Of a stretch of 48,339 bases of DNA, positions 39,862 through 48,339 are shown piece by piece. The stretch covers positions 1-48,339 of the forward strand of contig JBDZVM010000028.1 in assembly GCA_040255675.1 (NCBI GenBank), written 5' to 3'. The notes under the pieces were generated by a model, which ran no database searches, was not told where the DNA came from, and worked only from the letters and a program-made list of their open reading frames with translations. This stretch comes from JBDZVM01 sp040255675. GTDB taxonomy: Bacteria; Actinomycetota; Actinomycetes; Acidothermales; Acidothermaceae. The position numbers and the translations under genes are program-made. Position 1 is the first letter of the stretch. Each line of letters opens with the position of its first letter.

Positions 39862-40515
39862 CTAGCGGTTCCAGTGTCGCAGCGCCGCGACCGCGCGCGC
39901 CGTCACGTCCTCGACCAGGCCTGTCGCGTCGAGGCCTTCGAGCATCCCGCGCGCCGCGTAATATCCGATCAACGGCGCCGTCTGGTCAGAGTAGACCTCG
40001 AGCCGGTGGCGAATCGTCTCTTCGCGATCGTCGTCACGCTGGAACAGTTTGCCGCCGCACAGGTCGCAGACGCCTTCGCTCGCCGGCGGGTCGAACGCGA
40101 CATGCCAGACATGCGCGCATTCGGAGCAGGTTCGGCGTCCGGATAGCCGGCGCACGACTTCGTCGTCGTCGACGACGAGCTCGAGGACGACGGACAGCGG
40201 CGTGCCTAATTCGGCCAGTATCTCGTCGAGCACTTCGGCTTGTGCGATGTTGCGCGGGAAGCCGTCGAGCAGAAACCCGTCGCGGGCGTCGTCTTCAGCC
40301 AGCCGATCGCGCACCATCGCGATGGTGATCTCGTCGGGCACCAGATCGCCGGCGTCCATGTACTGCTTCGCCTTCTCGCCGAGCGGCGTGCCCTTCGACA
40401 CGTTGCTCCTGAAGATGTCGCCCGTCGAGATCTTCGGTACGGACAGGTGAGAGGCGATGAATTGTGCCTGGGTCCCTTTGCCCGCCCCTGGCGGACCCAC
40501 CAAGACGAGCCGCAC
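39862..40515 (-). CDS. adk: adenylate kinase (zinc-type LID)
   Basis: Converts ATP + AMP to 2 ADP. The 217-residue protein has the P-loop GPPGAGKGTQ, the AMP-binding STGDIFR and DGFPRN, and a long LID domain with four Cys (130, 133, 150, 153), a structural zinc site. The start is a GTG at 40515. It lies between secY and map, the usual spc operon position. Confidence 0.96.
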   Translation of the reverse strand: MRLVLVGPPGAGKGTQAQFIASHLSVPKISTGDIFRSNVSKGTPLGEKAKQYMDAGDLVPDEITIAMVRDRLAEDDARDGFLLDGFPRNIAQAEVLDEILAELGTPLSVVLELVVDDDEVVRRLSGRRTCSECAHVWHVAFDPPASEGVCDLCGGKLFQRDDDREETIRHRLEVYSDQTAPLIGYYAARGMLEGLDATGLVEDVTARAVAALRHWNR

Positions 40516-40694
40516 TAGCGGGCGCTCCCTAAGCCGCCGGCCGACGAACGCGAGGACGATCGTGACCGCGGCGCCCTAACCGCCCTGGGGTATGCCGTAC
40601 CGCGCAAGGTCGACACATCGGTGATGGTCACACGCCCTCCCTGCTCGCACTGGCCGGCGCAAAACCCGTGCGCTAAACCACGGCGGCAAGAGCC

Positions 40695-42011
40695 CTAACG
40701 CAAGAATCCCTCGTAGTTGCGCAACATGAGTTGGCTCTCGATTTGTTTCACGGTGTCGAGTCCGACACCGACGATGATCAGCACGGAGGTGCCGCCGAAC
40801 GGGAAAGCTTGGGCGCTCCCGACGAACGACAATGCCATTTCGGGCAGGACGGCGATGAATGCCAGATACGTGGCGCCGGGCACCGTGATGCGCGACAGCA
40901 CGTAACTCAGGTATTCGGAGGTCGGCCGGCCCGGACGGATGCCGGGGATGAATCCGCCGTACTTCTTCATGTTGTCGGCGACGTCGTCGGGATTGAACGT
41001 GATCGCGACGTAGAAGAACGTGAAGAAGATGATGAGGACGGCGTAGGTCAACAGGTAGACGGGGCCGGCGGTGGACGGCGACAAGTACTTGGCGACGAAC
41101 TGCTGCATGCCTAGGTTGGTGTGCCACACCTGAGTCATCAGCGACGGGATGTACAGCAGCGACGCCGCGAAGATGACCGGGATAACACCGGCCTGGTTGA
41201 CCTTCAGCGGCAGGTACGTCGACGTGCCGCCGTACATGCGGCGGCCGATCATGCGTTTGGCGTACTGCACCGGGATGCGGCGCTGCGCCTGCTCGACGTA
41301 CACGATCGCCGCGATGATCACGATGCCGACGATGATGACGCCGGTGAAGGTGGCCATGCCCTTGTTCAGCCGGATGGTGTTGAGCTGCGACGGGAACTGA
41401 GCCGCGATCTGCACGAAGATCAGCAAGGACATGCCGTTGCCGATGCCGCGGTCGGTGATGAGTTCGCCGAGCCACATGATGACCGCGGTACCGGCGATCA
41501 TCGTGAGCACCATCATTCCGATCACGCCGAAGCTGGTGTCGGTGATAATCGGCATCGGGTTGCCGGAGGCGTCGTTGCAGTTCTGGAAAATCTGCCCTGG
41601 GCTGCGCGCGAGCGCCACGAATGCCGCCGACTGCAGCACCGCCAACCCGATGGTGAGGTAGCGGGTGTACTGGGTCATCTTGGCCTGGCCGGCCTGACCC
41701 TCTTCCTTCAGCTTCTCCAGCCTCGGGATCACCACCACGAGCAACTGGATGATGATGCTCGCCGTGATGTACGGCATGATGCCGAGCGCGAAGATCGACA
41801 ATCTGAGCAACGCGCCGCCGCTGAACAAGTTGATCAGCGTATAGACGTTGTTGCTCGCCTCGACCCCGAGGCAGTAGTTGATGTTCTTGACCGAGACACC
41901 CGGCGTCGGGACCGAACTGCCGATCCGGAACACCGCGAGGATGAACAGTACGAAGAGCAGCTTCTTGCGCAGGTCAGGCGTCTTGAACGCCTGGGCAAAG
42001 GCGGTAAGCAC
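40695..42011 (-). CDS. secY: preprotein translocase subunit SecY
   Basis: Channel subunit of the Sec translocon in the cytoplasmic membrane. The 438-residue protein has about ten membrane segments, starting near KLLFVLFILAVFRIGSSVP, with FSGGALLRLSIFALGIMPYI (plug and TM2 region) and the cytosolic loop around YAKRMIGRRMYGG. I start at the GTG at 42011 with GGAGGAA upstream. It would export the giant protein of this window. The 179 bp to adk hold nothing I can identify. Confidence 0.96.
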   Translation of the reverse strand: MLTAFAQAFKTPDLRKKLLFVLFILAVFRIGSSVPTPGVSVKNINYCLGVEASNNVYTLINLFSGGALLRLSIFALGIMPYITASIIIQLLVVVIPRLEKLKEEGQAGQAKMTQYTRYLTIGLAVLQSAAFVALARSPGQIFQNCNDASGNPMPIITDTSFGVIGMMVLTMIAGTAVIMWLGELITDRGIGNGMSLLIFVQIAAQFPSQLNTIRLNKGMATFTGVIIVGIVIIAAIVYVEQAQRRIPVQYAKRMIGRRMYGGTSTYLPLKVNQAGVIPVIFAASLLYIPSLMTQVWHTNLGMQQFVAKYLSPSTAGPVYLLTYAVLIIFFTFFYVAITFNPDDVADNMKKYGGFIPGIRPGRPTSEYLSYVLSRITVPGATYLAFIAVLPEMALSFVGSAQAFPFGGTSVLIIVGVGLDTVKQIESQLMLRNYEGFLR

Positions 42012-42155
42012 GATTCCTCCTGCGCAAATCGTCGGTGGTGCCGGGAACGAGTGGATCAGGTTCGTCGGTTGCCGAGCGCGCTGCCGGTCAGCGCTTTCGT
42101 GACTGTAACGCACGCTCCGGCAGGCCCTAACGGGATCGGCCGAGACGTCGCCGTC

Positions 42156-42662
42156 TTACAGCGTGGTGACGCTCCCTCCAGCAGCTTCAATCTTTTCTTT
42201 CGCGGACGCCGAAAACCGGTGCGCGCGCACCCGCAGCGCCACGGAAACCTCGCCGTCGCCAAGCACCTTCACGAGCTCGCCCTTGCGAACCGCGCCCTTC
42301 GCCGCGAGGTCGTCGATCGTGACGTCGCCGCCGCCCGGATACAACGCGGCGAGCTTGTCGAGGTTGACCACCTGGTACTCGGTGCGGAACCGGTTAGTGA
42401 AGCCCTTCAACTTCGGCAGCCGCATGTGCAGCGGCATCTGGCCGCCCTCGAACCGAGGCGACACCTGGTAACGAGCCTTCGTTCCCTTGGTGCCGCGGCC
42501 GGCGGTCTTGCCCTTCGAGCCCTCACCACGACCGACTCGGGTCTTCGCGGTGCGCGCACCGGGCGCGGGACGAAGGTGATGAACCTTCAACACGGACGGC
42601 GCGGCGCTCGCCTCGGCAGCCTGTGCCCCAGCCTCGCTCGTGGCCTTTGCTGTTCGTGCCAT
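42156..42662 (-). CDS. rplO: 50S ribosomal protein L15
   Basis: The 168-residue protein has the conserved core from about residue 24 (LKVHHLRPAPGARTAKTRVG, GSKGKTAGRGTKGTKAR). The first 23 residues are an Ala-rich extension (MARTAKATSEAGAQAAEASA). The ATG at 42662 has GGAGG upstream; a GTG at 42593 would give the short family form but has no Shine-Dalgarno. Confidence 0.95.
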   Translation of the reverse strand: MARTAKATSEAGAQAAEASAAPSVLKVHHLRPAPGARTAKTRVGRGEGSKGKTAGRGTKGTKARYQVSPRFEGGQMPLHMRLPKLKGFTNRFRTEYQVVNLDKLAALYPGGGDVTIDDLAAKGAVRKGELVKVLGDGEVSVALRVRAHRFSASAKEKIEAAGGSVTTL

Positions 42663-42665
42663 CGG

Positions 42666-42848
42666 TTAGTCGACCTCCTCGACGGCGACCAGGTGCGAAA
42701 CGGCCCTGATCATGCCGCGAATCTCGGGGCGGTCTTCCTTGACCACCGTGTCTCGCATGCGCTTCAGGCCCAACGAACGCAACGTGTCGCGCTGGTTGCT
42801 GGTTCCGCCGATCTCGGAGCGGACCTGGGTGACCTTCAAACGTCCCAT
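42666..42848 (-). CDS. rpmD: 50S ribosomal protein L30
   Basis: The 60-residue protein MGRLKVTQVRSEIGGTSNQR (first 20) has the L30 fold motif LKVTQ-RS-IG and the conserved LRSLGLKRM, of usual length. It sits between rpsE and rplO with 3-bp spacers on both sides. Confidence 0.96.
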   Translation of the reverse strand: MGRLKVTQVRSEIGGTSNQRDTLRSLGLKRMRDTVVKEDRPEIRGMIRAVSHLVAVEEVD

Positions 42849-42851
42849 TCT

Positions 42852-43484
42852 CTACGCCCCCACTCCGGCGCGGGCGCGCAACAAGGCCGCAGGCGCGACG
42901 TCTTCGAGCGGCAACCCACGACGGGCGGCCACCTCTTCGGGGCGCACCAACGCCCTCAACGCCGCGACGGTCGCGTGCACGATGTTGATCGCGTTGTCGG
43001 AGCCGAGCGACTTGGAGAGCACGTCGCGAATGCCGGCGCATTCGAGCACGGCGCGCACCGGGCCGCCGGCGATGACACCGGTACCGGGGCTCGCCGGACG
43101 CAACAACACCACACCGGCAGCGGCCTCGCCCTGCACCGGGTGCGGGATCGTGCCTTGAATGCGAGGCACCTTGAAGAAGTGCTTCTTGGCCTCCTCAACG
43201 CCCTTGGCAATGGCGGCCGGCACTTCTTTCGCTTTGCCGTAGCCGACGCCGACCTGTCCGTCGCCGTCGCCGACGACAACAAGCGCGGTGAAGCTGAACC
43301 GACGTCCGCCCTTCACGACCTTGGCGACGCGATTGATGGTGACGACGCGCTCCACGTAGGCGGACTTGTCGGCTGCCCCCTCGAAGCGCCGGTTGTCGCG
43401 ACGCTCGCGGCGTTCTCCGCCCGAGCCGCCGGAGCCACCGGAGCCGCCCGGGCCGCCGCTTCCGCGGCGCTGAGGTCCTGGCAT
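42852..43484 (-). CDS. rpsE: 30S ribosomal protein S5 with Gly/Arg-rich N-terminus
   Basis: The 210-residue protein has the S5 double-stranded RNA-binding core (VVTINRVAKVVKGGRRFSFT, VGVGYGKAKEVPAAIAKGVE) and the ribosomal S5 C-terminal domain. The first 35 residues are a Gly/Ser/Arg-rich segment with GGS repeats, an actinobacterial-type extension. It lies 43 bp after rplR. Confidence 0.96.
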   Translation of the reverse strand: MPGPQRRGSGGPGGSGGSGGSGGERRERRDNRRFEGAADKSAYVERVVTINRVAKVVKGGRRFSFTALVVVGDGDGQVGVGYGKAKEVPAAIAKGVEEAKKHFFKVPRIQGTIPHPVQGEAAAGVVLLRPASPGTGVIAGGPVRAVLECAGIRDVLSKSLGSDNAINIVHATVAALRALVRPEEVAARRGLPLEDVAPAALLRARAGVGA

Positions 43485-43527
43485 CAGAGCTTTCCCATCT
43501 CGAGAGCGTTCGTGCGGTTCGTAGTCG

Positions 43528-43917
43528 TCACAGCGTCAACCCGCCTTCGCGGGCGCCGTCGGCGATCGCCGCGACGCGGCCGTGGTACTTGTAGCCGCCT
43601 CGGTCGAACACGACGGCCGACACCCCCGCCGCACTCGCGCGCTGGGCGAGCACGTTGCCGACCTTGCGCGCCTTCGCGGTCTTGTCGCCGGTCAACGCGC
43701 GGACGTCGGATTCCATGCTGGACGCCGACGCGAGCGTGCGACCGACCGAGTCGTCGACGATCTGCGCGAACACGTGGCGGGCAGAGCGGTTGACGACAAG
43801 TCGGGGCCGCGCGGTGGAGCCGGTGACCTTCTTGCGCACCCGGAAATGCCGGCGCGCCAGCGACGGCGCCTTGCCAGACCCACGCGCCTTGCGACGGCTG
43901 AGCAAACCGTGCGGCAT
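43528..43917 (-). CDS. rplR: 50S ribosomal protein L18
   Basis: The 129-residue 5S rRNA-binding protein has RRHFRVRKKVTGSTARPRLV, the VNRSARHVFAQIVDD strand and the final AVVFDRGGYKYHGRVAAIAD. It lies 3 bp after rplF. Confidence 0.96.
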   Translation of the reverse strand: MPHGLLSRRKARGSGKAPSLARRHFRVRKKVTGSTARPRLVVNRSARHVFAQIVDDSVGRTLASASSMESDVRALTGDKTAKARKVGNVLAQRASAAGVSAVVFDRGGYKYHGRVAAIADGAREGGLTL

Positions 43918-43920
43918 GGC

Positions 43921-44460
43921 TTACTTACCTGCCTTTCCGACCTTGCGGCGGACGTTTTCGCCCTGGTAACGCACGCCCTTGCCCTTGTACGGCTCGGGCT
44001 TGCGGAGCTTGCGGATGTTCGCGGCCACTTCGCCGACCTTCTGCTTGTCGATGCCCTTGACGACGAACCGGGTCGGCGCCTGCACCTCGAAGCTGATGCC
44101 CTCGGGCGCCGGGACCGTCACCGGGTGGCTGAAGCCGAGCGCGAACTCGAGGTCGGAGCCCTTGGCCTGCACGCGATAACCGGTGCCGACGATCTCAAGC
44201 GTCTTCGAATATCCCTCGGTGACGCCGGTCACCATGTTGGCCACCAGCGTGCGGCTCAGGCCGTGCAACGCCCGGCTCGTGTTTTCGTCGTCCGGCCTGG
44301 TCACGCGAAGCGTGCCGTCGTCCGCCTTCTCGATCGAGATGGGCTCGGCGACGGTGTGGCTCAGCGTGCCTTTGGGGCCTTTGATAGTGACCTCGCGGCC
44401 GTCGATGGTGACGTCGACGCCGCTGGGAATCTGGATCGGAAGTCGTCCGATACGCGACAT
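43921..44460 (-). CDS. rplF: 50S ribosomal protein L6
   Basis: The 179-residue protein consists of two duplicated beta domains: MSRIGRLPIQIPSGVDVTID with VTIKGPKGTLSH, and the second domain ending in the conserved PEPYKGKGVRYQGENVRRK. It lies 13 bp after rpsH. Confidence 0.97.
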   Translation of the reverse strand: MSRIGRLPIQIPSGVDVTIDGREVTIKGPKGTLSHTVAEPISIEKADDGTLRVTRPDDENTSRALHGLSRTLVANMVTGVTEGYSKTLEIVGTGYRVQAKGSDLEFALGFSHPVTVPAPEGISFEVQAPTRFVVKGIDKQKVGEVAANIRKLRKPEPYKGKGVRYQGENVRRKVGKAGK

Positions 44461-44473
44461 AAGTTTGTCTCCC

Positions 44474-44878
44474 TTACCAGACGTAAGCCAGCACTTCGCC
44501 GCCGACGCCGCGCTTCGCGCACTGCTTGTCGGTGAGCAAGCCGTTCGACGTCGAGATGATCGCGATGCCGAGCCCGCCGAGCACGCGCGGCAGGTTTTGC
44601 GCCTTGGCGTAAACCCGAAGACCCGGCTTGCTCACCCGGCGCACGCCGGCGATCGACCGCTCACGGTTCGGCCCGTACTTGAGTTCGACGATCAGGGTCT
44701 TCGCCGAGGCGTGGCCTTCGACGTCCTCGACTCGCCAACCGGCGATGTAGCCCTGCTCCTTTAAGACCTCGGCGACGCCAGCTTTGATCTTGGAGTACGG
44801 GATCGGCACGGTGTCGTGGTAAGCGTTGTTCGCGTTGCGCACTCGCGTGAGCAAATCCGCGATCGGGTCAGTCATCAT
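44474..44878 (-). CDS. rpsH: 30S ribosomal protein S8
   Basis: The 134-residue 16S central-domain binder has DPIADLLTRVRNANNAYHD, the VLKEQGYIAGW motif and the C-terminal GLGIAIISTSNGLLTDKQ. S8 is the spc operon repressor in E. coli. ATGs at 44878 and 44875 are adjacent; either may be used. Confidence 0.96.
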   Translation of the reverse strand: MMTDPIADLLTRVRNANNAYHDTVPIPYSKIKAGVAEVLKEQGYIAGWRVEDVEGHASAKTLIVELKYGPNRERSIAGVRRVSKPGLRVYAKAQNLPRVLGGLGIAIISTSNGLLTDKQCAKRGVGGEVLAYVW

Positions 44879-44948
44879 GTCGTGGCCACATGGCCTTTCT
44901 CGCCGCGGTTTCCGACCGATTGACGGTTCGGACCTTCGGCGTCAGGGT

Positions 44949-45134
44949 TTACCAGCTGCTTTTCGTGATGCCGGGGAGTTCGCCGCGGTGCGCCATCTCA
45001 CGGACACACACCCGGCACAAGCCGAACTTGCGGTACACCGAGTGCGGTCGCCCGCACCGGGTGCAGCGCGTGTACGCGCGCACCGCGAACTTCGCCTTCC
45101 GCGCGGCCTTGACCTTCAGCGCCTTCTTCGCCAT
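44949..45134 (-). CDS. rpsZ: 30S ribosomal protein S14, zinc-type (type Z)
   Basis: The 61-residue short S14 has two CxxC pairs (RCTRCGRP and LCRVCVRE) that bind zinc, and a typical GELPGITKSSW end. The longer zinc-free S14 paralogue is not in the window. I start at the ATG at 45134 (MAKKALKVKA), 5 bp after rplE. Confidence 0.96.
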   Translation of the reverse strand: MAKKALKVKAARKAKFAVRAYTRCTRCGRPHSVYRKFGLCRVCVREMAHRGELPGITKSSW

Positions 45135-45139
45135 GAGAT

Positions 45140-45709
45140 TCAGTTCTCCTTGAAGGGGAAGCCGAGCAGGCGAAGCAACGCACGCCCCTCGTCGTCGGTG
45201 GTCGCGGTCGTGACGACGGTGATGTCCATGCCACGGAAACGATCGATCTTGTCTTGGTCGATCTCGTGGAACATCACCTGCTCGGTGAGACCGAACGTGT
45301 AGTTGCCGTTGCCGTCGAACTGCTTGGGCGACAGGCCGCGAAAGTCGCGGATACGGGGCAGCGCAAGGGTGAGCAGCCGGTCGACGAACTCCCACATGCG
45401 GTCGCCGCGCAGAGTCGCGTGCGCGCCGATCGCCTGGCCCTCGCGGAGCTTGAACTGGGCAATCGACTTGCGCGCGCGGGTGACCTGCGGCTTTTGGCCG
45501 GTGATGGTGGCCAGGTCTCGGACCGCGCCTTCGATGAGCTTTGAGTCGCGGGCGGCGTCGCCGACACCCATGTTGACGACGACCTTGACGAGGGTCGGCG
45601 TCTGCATGACGTTGCCGTAGCCGAACTGACGACGCATTTCTCCAGCGATCTCGTCGCGGTAGCGCTGCTTCAGCCTCGGGATCGTGCGCTCTTGGGTTGT
45701 AGCAGTCAT
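45140..45709 (-). CDS. rplE: 50S ribosomal protein L5
   Basis: The 189-residue 5S rRNA-binding protein has PRLKQRYRDEIAGEMRRQFG, VKVVVNMGVGDA, KSIAQFKLREGQAIG and the FDGNGNYTFGLTEQVMFHEI motif. The ATG at 45709 shares its A with the rplX stop (TGATG). Confidence 0.97.
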   Translation of the reverse strand: MTATTQERTIPRLKQRYRDEIAGEMRRQFGYGNVMQTPTLVKVVVNMGVGDAARDSKLIEGAVRDLATITGQKPQVTRARKSIAQFKLREGQAIGAHATLRGDRMWEFVDRLLTLALPRIRDFRGLSPKQFDGNGNYTFGLTEQVMFHEIDQDKIDRFRGMDITVVTTATTDDEGRALLRLLGFPFKEN

Positions 45710-46053
45710 CAGATTTCCTTGCCGCAGCGCTTGCAGATGCGGACCGGGCGAGTCTTGCCGGTCTCTTGGTCGACGATGTCTTGGCGCTTGCCGATGCGGG
45801 TCGGCTTGTCGCACTCGGGGCAGACGACCATCACGTTGCTCACGTGGATCGGCGCTTCCTGCGTCACGATGCCGCCGGTCTTCGCGCCGCGCGTGTTTTG
45901 GGTGACCTTGGTGTGCTTGCGGATGCGGTTGACACCCTCGACGAGCAACACGTTCTTGTCGGGGTCGGTCTCGATGACCTTGCCCTTGCCACCCCGGTCT
46001 TTGCCCGAGATCACCTGGACGGTGTCGCCCTTGCGCACCTTCAATCCAGCCAT
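45709..46053 (-). CDS. rplX: 50S ribosomal protein L24
   Basis: The 114-residue assembly initiator has a KOW motif at the start (VRKGDTVQVISGKDRGGKGK) and the NVLLVEGVNRIRKHTK strand. Two CxxC pairs near the end (VCPECDKP and ICKRCGKE) indicate a zinc knuckle, as in many actinobacterial L24. Confidence 0.97.
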   Translation of the reverse strand: MAGLKVRKGDTVQVISGKDRGGKGKVIETDPDKNVLLVEGVNRIRKHTKVTQNTRGAKTGGIVTQEAPIHVSNVMVVCPECDKPTRIGKRQDIVDQETGKTRPVRICKRCGKEI

Positions 46054-46056
46054 CAG

Positions 46057-46425
46057 TTACAGCACCTCCGGAGCCAGCGAGATGATGCGCATGAACTTCT
46101 TCTCGCGCAGCTCACGGCCGACCGGGCCGAAGATGCGGGTTCCGCGCGGGTCGCCGCCGTCCTTGATGAGCACGGCGGCGTTCTCGTCGAACTTGATGTA
46201 CGAACCGTCGGCACGGCGACGCTCTTTCACAGTGCGGACGACGACAGCCTTCACGACGTCGCCCTTCTTGACGCCGGCGCCGGGCAGCGCGTCTTTGACG
46301 GTGGCCACGATGACGTCGCCGATGCCCGCGTATCGCCGCCCGGAGCCACCGAGCACGCGGATGCACAAAATCTCCTTCGCACCCGTGTTGTCGGCGACTC
46401 GAAGTCGCGACTCCTGCTGAATCAC
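46057..46425 (-). CDS. rplN: 50S ribosomal protein L14
   Basis: The 122-residue protein begins MIQQESRLRVADNTGAKEIL and has the signature VIVATVKDALPGAGVKKGDV and IFGPVGRELR. I start at the GTG at 46425; the frame before it is the spacer. It lies 46 bp after rpsQ. Confidence 0.97.
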   Translation of the reverse strand: MIQQESRLRVADNTGAKEILCIRVLGGSGRRYAGIGDVIVATVKDALPGAGVKKGDVVKAVVVRTVKERRRADGSYIKFDENAAVLIKDGGDPRGTRIFGPVGRELREKKFMRIISLAPEVL

Positions 46426-46471
46426 TGCTGACTCCTGCTCTTGTTCGTTACGCGGACGGCGAACTGCCCGG

Positions 46472-46762
46472 TTACTTGGCCTTCTCGAGGATTTCGACCA
46501 GCCGCCACCGCTTGGTGGCCGACATCGGCCGGGTCTCCATGAGCAGCACCCGGTCGCCGACACCCGCGGTGTTGCCTTCGTCGTGCGCCTTGAGCTTGCT
46601 GGTGCGGCGGATGACCTTGCCGTACAGCGGGTGCTTCACACGGTCTTCGACTTCGACGACGACCGTCTTGTTCATCTTGTCGCTGACGACGTAGCCCTCA
46701 CGGACCTTGCGAAAGCCGCGCTTGTTGTCGGCGGCCTGGGTCTCGACTGTCTGCTCGCTCAT
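46472..46762 (-). CDS. rpsQ: 30S ribosomal protein S17
   Basis: The 96-residue OB-fold protein has GYVVSDKMNKTVVVEVEDRV and the conserved VLLMETRPMSATKRWRLVEI. The first 20 residues are a short acidic extension. Its ATG overlaps the rpmC stop as ATGA. Confidence 0.97.
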   Translation of the reverse strand: MSEQTVETQAADNKRGFRKVREGYVVSDKMNKTVVVEVEDRVKHPLYGKVIRRTSKLKAHDEGNTAGVGDRVLLMETRPMSATKRWRLVEILEKAK

Positions 46763-46992
46763 GCGGCGCCCTCGGTGTTTTCTTCCTTGACGGTGATGCC
46801 GAGCTCCAGCTCGCGCATGATCGTGTAGATGCGAGCGATGTCTTTACGGACGGCGTTGAGCCGGCCGTGGCTCTCAAGCTGGCCCGAGGCGTACTGGAAA
46901 CGCAGCTTGAACAGCTCGTCTTTCGCCTCACGCAGTCGCGTGACCAGCTCGTCGGGCTCGAGCAGGCGCAGTTCGTCAGCCTTTGAACTCAT
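46759..46992 (-). CDS. rpmC: 50S ribosomal protein L29
   Basis: The 77-residue two-helix protein sits at the exit tunnel, where it helps bind trigger factor and SRP in other bacteria. It shows ELVTRLREAKDELFKLRFQY and the SHGRLNAVRKDIARIYT motif. Both ends overlap neighbours by ATGA. Confidence 0.96.
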   Translation of the reverse strand: MSSKADELRLLEPDELVTRLREAKDELFKLRFQYASGQLESHGRLNAVRKDIARIYTIMRELELGITVKEENTEGAA

Positions 46993-47411
46993 GACGCCTC
47001 CCCAACTTCGCGCCGCACGAAGCGGCACTTCATCGGTAGCTTGTGCATCGCGCGCCGCAGCGCCTCGCGGGCGATCGGCTCGGGGACGCCGGCCAGTTCG
47101 AACATCACGCGGCCGGGCTTGACGTTCGCGATCCACCACTCGGGCGAGCCCTTGCCTGATCCCATTCGGGTTTCGGCCGGCTTCTTGGTCAGCGGACGGT
47201 CAGGATAGATATTGATCCACACCTTGCCGCCACGGCGGATGTGTCGGGTCATCGCGATACGCGCCGACTCGATCTGCCGGTTCGTGACGTAGGCGTGCTC
47301 CAGCGCTTGGATGCCGTACTCGCCGAAGGCGACGTGCGTGCCACCGGTCGCCGCTCCTGACCTGCCTGGCCGGTGCTGCTTGCGGTGTTTGACCCTGCGG
47401 GGGACGAGCAT
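46989..47411 (-). CDS. rplP: 50S ribosomal protein L16
   Basis: The 140-residue protein near the A site has MLVPRRVKHRKQHRPGRSGA, the conserved ESARIAMTRHIRRGGKVWIN and GSGKGSPEWWIANVKPGR. It lies 3 bp after rpsC. Confidence 0.97.
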   Translation of the reverse strand: MLVPRRVKHRKQHRPGRSGAATGGTHVAFGEYGIQALEHAYVTNRQIESARIAMTRHIRRGGKVWINIYPDRPLTKKPAETRMGSGKGSPEWWIANVKPGRVMFELAGVPEPIAREALRRAMHKLPMKCRFVRREVGEAS

Positions 47412-47414
47412 GGC

Positions 47415-48286
<872 letters not shown>

Positions 48287-48287
<1 letters not shown>

Positions 48288-48339
48288 TACTGGGTCCCTC
48301 CTTCTGTCTGGTCGGACGCTGCCGCGCCGGGCGCGGTCT
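48287..48339 (-). CDS. rplV: 50S ribosomal protein L22, C-terminal end only
   Basis: Only the last 16 codons are in the window (TAPGAAASDQTEGGTQ, then TAG). The identity rests on position directly upstream of rpsC in the S10 operon and on the variable Ala/Thr-rich tail usual in actinobacterial L22; the conserved core lies outside. Confidence 0.75.

Noticed and set aside
41121..43793. 890-codon plus-strand open frame across secY-rplO-rpmD-rpsE-rplR
   Set aside because: It runs antisense through five certain ribosomal/translocase genes, so it is a codon-bias shadow.

Overview
The window reads as one stretch of a GC-rich Actinomycetota (class Actinomycetes) chromosome. The evidence is frequent GTG starts, a groES-groEL1 operon whose GroEL has a His-rich tail, the actinobacterial order S10/spc/alpha ribosomal cluster - truA - (accessory island) - rplM-rpsI-glmM - glmS-nnr-alr-tsaEB-rimI-tsaD - groES-groEL, zinc-type S14/S4/L36, a DUF1707 protein and a chromosomal LuxR/GlxA regulator style. 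I see no tRNA, rRNA, CRISPR array, insertion sequence or replication origin. Genus cannot be fixed from sequence reading alone. Two 100-N gaps (6076-6175 and 19180-19279) are each flanked by identical 55-bp sequences, so they look like unmerged contig overlaps rather than missing DNA.

Layout. (1) 4-2321: groEL1 and groES, minus strand, with two CIRCE/HrcA operators and extra half-sites in the divergent promoter region. (2) 2322-6740: a THUMP-like SAM methyltransferase, a GlxA/AdpA-type regulator, a divergent fusion of a DJ-1/PfpI isonitrile-hydratase-like domain with a cyanamide-hydratase-like HD domain, and a small secreted protein broken by gap 1. (3) 6852-15446: a tightly overlapped minus-strand operon for t6A tRNA modification (tsaD, tsaB, tsaE with rimI), uracil-DNA glycosylase, alanine racemase, NAD(P)HX repair and GlmS; a dense TGAGTCA repeat array lies between nnr and glmS. 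(4) 15575-19073: two ATPase/permease pairs of ABC-2 exporters, plus strand. (5) 19302-21693: glmM, rpsI, rplM. (6) 21929-33347: an accessory island between rplM and truA holding a DUF2335 membrane protein, two paralogous LuxR regulators and an 8.6-kb gene for a 2853-residue secreted mosaic protein. (7) 33301-48339: truA, rplQ, rpoA, rpsD, rpsK, rpsM, rpmJ, infA, DUF1707, map, adk, secY and the spc/S10 ribosomal genes down to rpsC and the last codons of rplV, all minus strand.

How the parts fit. Most of the window is housekeeping: translation machinery, secretion (SecY), N-terminal Met removal, tRNA modification, chaperonin and UDP-GlcNAc/D-Ala supply for the cell wall (GlmS, GlmM, Alr). The genes most likely to hold something new are the LuxR-bracketed giant secreted protein, where a Ser/Ala/Pro-rich linker splits an apparent beta-propeller, and the GlxA-controlled DJ-1/HD fusion, which joins two folds both known for hydrating C-N triple-bond or isocyanide-type substrates. 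Smaller oddities worth checking are a 16-codon basic ORF with its own Shine-Dalgarno between rpsK and rpsD, twin strong hairpins between adk and map, a perfect 19-bp inverted repeat that carries the stop codons of two convergent genes, and the TGAGTCA array.
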